Shown here: positions 60,406-64,000 of the stretch, piece after piece
Position numbering within the stretch: the stretch's first letter is position 1
Layout of the letters: each line of letters opens with the position of its first letter
NCBI RefSeq assembly: GCF_040183065.1
Contig: NW_027185501.1
Location: 1,266,001 to 1,330,000 of the forward strand
Length of the DNA: 64,000 bases
From: Periplaneta americana
Lineage: Eukaryota; Arthropoda; Insecta; Blattodea; Blattidae
Direction of reading: 5' to 3'
Notes under the pieces: generated by a model
Database searches by the model: none
The model's input: the letters and a program-made list of their open reading frames with translations, nothing else
Told to the model about the DNA's origin: nothing
Made by a program: the position numbers and the translations under genes

Positions 60406-61260
60406 CTGAAGTTATGATTTTTAATGTAAAGTGCGGCATTGGCTATAATAGCTGTTAAGTGGAAAACAGCATGAGCTTTTTTTTTCCTCTTCGCAAACTA
60501 TATTCCTTAAAAACCCTTTTCCTAGTAATTCCGAAAGTGCTGGATAGAATCGAATAAATTTTTTTCTGTATTTTTAAACATAATGTACAAATCAGGCCAG
60601 AATATTTCCGTAAGTTTATTTGCTGTTGGCGATATCTTTTTCGCGTACTGTTCACATACTGTTCGACGAAGTAAATCACGTATAAAATCGTCTATCTTAC
60701 CGAATTCTGTTTTAGTTTATTTTCTCTTCAGTTGATGAATCGTAATTCTTAATTTCTATGCCCCATATATAATTTTTTTACCAACTCCGCCGGTTGCGTC
60801 CGATGTTAAGTAATTAAGATTTGTACTTATCAAACTGCCTTAACTTTTGATTACAATATGGATAGAATTTCTAACGTTAGAATAATTTTAACACTTTGTT
60901 TTTTTAGCTACGCTCCTCTACAAATAAGATATTCTGTTTTCTTCGACGGTGTTATTTGTTCTTGTGATGGTCCTGGATCTTCAGGTGAATCAGGAGGCCT
61001 GGCTGCGGATCATCTGCTACAACACTCATTAATCATGGCCGGAATAAATAGACATATTGAAGCGCACAACGGTATAAAACAACACGTCGACAAATGTCTA
61101 AAAAGATACTGAAAACGGGTGAAACCCAGCAGGTAGAGGCAATGACTGCTAGATTTGGCAATGCTGGGATCCATTGTATTCCTGCCACGCGGCTAGGGGT
61201 TGAGTAGAGGATGGGGGTTTATGAGGGATTACCAATTCCAAGAAGAGAGGCCGTCATGTT
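60406..61260. other. Unassigned; coding-like stretch near 60858-61112
   Basis: An 84-codon + frame includes CSCDGPGSSGESGGLAADHL and is less AT-rich than its flanks, but I recognise no family and see no splice support. 61140-61240 is also GC-richer. Confidence 0.3.
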
Positions 61261-61266
61261 TTCGAG

Positions 61267-61690
<424 letters not shown>

Positions 61691-62821
61691 TTTTTGATTT
61701 TATAAAACAGTTTAACCTACAGATTAAATTAAAAAGTAGACATTATTAACCTTGGTTATGAATATTCACATTCGGAGTTCCTATGAAAATGATGCAAGTC
61801 TGACAGCCTGGTTGAATCCCGACAAAGCGGATCGAGATTGATAAAAATTCCGATTTGAGGGATAATAGCATAGAACGTAATTAAAACAAGTTAGTCTGCA
61901 TTTCCTATTACCCGATATTTTTATTTATATATTGACTCAAATGGTTACATTGTAAACATAGAGATAACCAGCGGAAATTTAGTAAGTCTGTGAGGTAAGC
62001 CAGCACGAGGCCTATTCTTCACAGTTGTATTAGGAATTTATTTCACCGTCCTACAGGCTTATGAATATATAGAAGCTCTTAACCAAAAATGCTATAATTA
62101 TACACAAATAAAATAAATCTATACTAATAATAAATCTGTAGCCGAAATTTTTCTGGTAATTTTCGATTTTCCAAAAATAATTGGTCCTAACATATATAAT
62201 TAATCACCCTGAAACCGAAAATCGCATTTTTGAAATTTCTGTTTGTATGTCTGTCTGTCTGTCTGTCTGTATGTTTGTTACCTTTTCACGCGATAATGGC
62301 TGAACGGATTTCGATGAAAATTGGAATATAAATTAAGTTCGTTGTAACTTAGATGTTAGGCTATATGCCATTCAAAATACATTATTTAAGAGGGGGCTTA
62401 TAAGGGGGCCTGAATTAAATAAATCGAAATATCTCGCTTATTATTGATTTTTATGAAAAATATTACATAACAAAACTTTCTTTAAAAATAATTTTCGATA
62501 AGTTTTACTCTTTAGAAATTTTGATAGGACTGATATTTAATGAGATAAATGAGTTTTAAAATTAAAATATCTGCCGTGTAATGAATTAAAAAACAAATGA
62601 CTTCGTCTATAAGAGGCCTTGGACAGCAACAATCGAAAGCTATGAAAGATAGCCTACAGAGAATGTTTCTGTGTTTGTATGAAGTAATATCGGAAACTAA
62701 ATTAACCGATTTGTATAATTAATTATTATTTCACCACTGGAAAGTGTAGTTTCTCTAGATGGACATAATGCTGTAATGTTATTACAATACCTTCTGATAT
62801 ATGATATAATATAATATAATA

Positions 62822-63900
62822 CAGGGTGTTTCAAAAATACGGGGCATAATTTCAGGTATGTATTTCCCACATGTAGACAATCAAAATAGTTCATTACAAC
62901 ATGTGTCCGGAAATGCTTCATTTCCGAGTTATGGCCTTCACAACATTGAAATTCACCGGAACGTTTTTCTTTCCGCAGGTCGTTGCCGTCAAAGGAGACA
63001 TTAAGATGGCACTCTGTCAGTTCATTCCGAGGCGAAGGTTACATTCAATGTTGTGTAGGCGTTAGACTGTGCGACATGTATTCAAATCAAGAGCTGGCAG
63101 AGATACACTTCATGTACGGTAAGGCGGACGGCAATGCTGCGCTGGCTCGTCGTTTGTACCAGGAGAGGTACCCACAGCGACAATGTCCCGATCGGAAGAC
63201 ATTTGTAGGTCTCCATTACCGTCTGTGCGAGTATGGAAAATTTAACTCTCCTGGTTTGGGAAGGGGACGACCAAGATCTACAACTCCAGAAGTACAGGAG
63301 GAGATTTACGGGGCAGGCGTACACATACTTCCTGGAAAACACCATACCTCATGTTTTAGAAGACACTCCACTGATCAATCGTCAACACATTCACTTCTTG
63401 CATGATGACGCTCCTGCACACTTCAGTCGTACGGCTCCCAGGTACTTGGATCGAAGGTTTCCTGATCGATGGATAGGTAGAGGTGGCCCAATTGCTTGGT
63501 CTCCACGCTCATCTGATCTGAACCCTCTCGATTTCTACTTGTGGGGCCATTTAAAATCATTGGTTTGTTCGTCTCCGGTGCCTGATTTGGAATCCCTTCG
63601 GAATCGAATTGTGGCATGTTCTGAGGACATACGCAATACTCCTGGAGTTTGTGATCGTGTTCGCAGGTCAATGAGACATCGATGTGAGGTCTATATTCAA
63701 GCAGGAGGTGAACATTTTGAACATCTTCTGTAATGACAACGACCTGCGGAAAGAAAAACGTTCCGATGAATTTCAATGTTGTGAATTCCATAACTCGGAA
63801 ATGAAGCATTTCCGGACACATGTTGTAATGAACTATTTTGATTGTCTACATGTGGGAAATTCATACCAGAAATTATGCCCCGTATTTTTGAAACACCCTG
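62822..63900 (+). mobile_element. Tc1/mariner-type element with 164-bp terminal inverted repeats
   Basis: CAGGGTGTTTCAAAAATACG at the left, with its complement at the right end. The repeats run 62822-62985 and 63737-63900 with few mismatches. TA target duplication at 62820-62821 and 63901-63902. The transposase between is deleted in the middle, so non-autonomous. Confidence 0.92.
63076..63733 (+). pseudogene. DUF4817-type DDE transposase, internally deleted
   Basis: N-terminal helix-turn-helix part: MYSNQELAEIHFMYGKADGN, RRLYQERYPQRQCPDRKTF, GRGRPRSTTPEVQEEI. It then changes frame to FTGQAYTYFLENTIPHVLED, INRQHIHFLHDDAPAHF (second catalytic Asp), WSPRSSDLNPLDFYLWGHLK (third) and the end GGEHFEHLL at TAA. 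The roughly 115 residues around the first Asp (ILFTDE-type block) are missing and the two parts are out of frame. Same class as the remnants at 11760 and 17072. Confidence 0.9.
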
Positions 63901-64000
63901 TATAATATAATATAATATAATATAATATAATATAATATAATATAATATAATATAATATAATATAATATAATATAATATAATATAATATAATTTAAGTTAT

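Larger units (their letters stand above)
62117..64000 (-). mobile_element. Interspersed element family D, copy c, continuing past the window
   Basis: Inverted relative to copies a and b: it starts ATCTATACTAATAATAAATC and matches the right part of copy b to about 62805. Its internal TATAA array then holds the DNA transposon 62822-63900 and resumes at 63901. Confidence 0.75.

Noticed and set aside
62697-63905. Two small frames sharing MKHFRTHVVMNYFDCLHVGN
   Set aside because: Both are translations of the two 164-bp terminal inverted repeats.

Overview
This window looks like an AT-rich, repeat-dense insect genome. A cockroach or termite (Blattodea) is my best guess from its LINE and SINE families, but no sequence here fixes the species. 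There are no operons, Shine-Dalgarno sites or other bacterial signs. Host coding sequence is sparse: one internal exon of TRRAP (Nipped-A) on the + strand at 13783-13953, and the last two exons of an unidentified multi-pass membrane protein on the - strand at 55180-55298 and 52862-53166. A broken THAP zinc-finger domain lies at 58214-58520. Nearly everything else is repeats, or intron and intergenic sequence.

From 1 to 10291 there is one tandem array of about 36 monomers of about 285 bp, cut by the left window edge. Each monomer carries a tRNA-like module of about 72 nt with Pol III A and B boxes, a T5 run just behind it, and a 13-bp inverted repeat around it. Part of the array has a five-monomer higher-order repeat of about 1426 bp. 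The array ends exactly at a 5'-truncated LINE (10292-11509).

From 11.5 to 35 kb lie intron-like sequence with the TRRAP exon, decayed Tc1/mariner-type transposases, a MITE (17713-17948), a nearly full-length mariner (18060-19389), LINE ends, a Penelope-like fragment, several tRNA-derived SINEs, and a deleted piggyBac element (28037-30699) that carries two SINEs.

From 34.7 to 50.4 kb there is a foldback element, then a Ty3/gypsy LTR fossil (36055-42956) whose 5' LTR holds a hAT-like MITE and a SINE. The fossil itself sits inside a copy of an interspersed element (35732-43770). A second copy lies at 48919-50363 and a third, inverted, starts at 62117.

From 50.4 kb to the end are a solitary tRNA-like gene (51293-51364), the membrane-protein exons, more LINE, Penelope-like and SINE copies, the THAP fragment, and a 1079-bp Tc1/mariner-type element with 164-bp terminal inverted repeats (62822-63900), inserted in a microsatellite inside the third interspersed copy.

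The most unusual item is the Pol III-competent tRNA-like satellite: its internal promoter, terminator-like run and bracketing inverted repeat recur in most monomers, and one variant shows a compensated T-stem pair.
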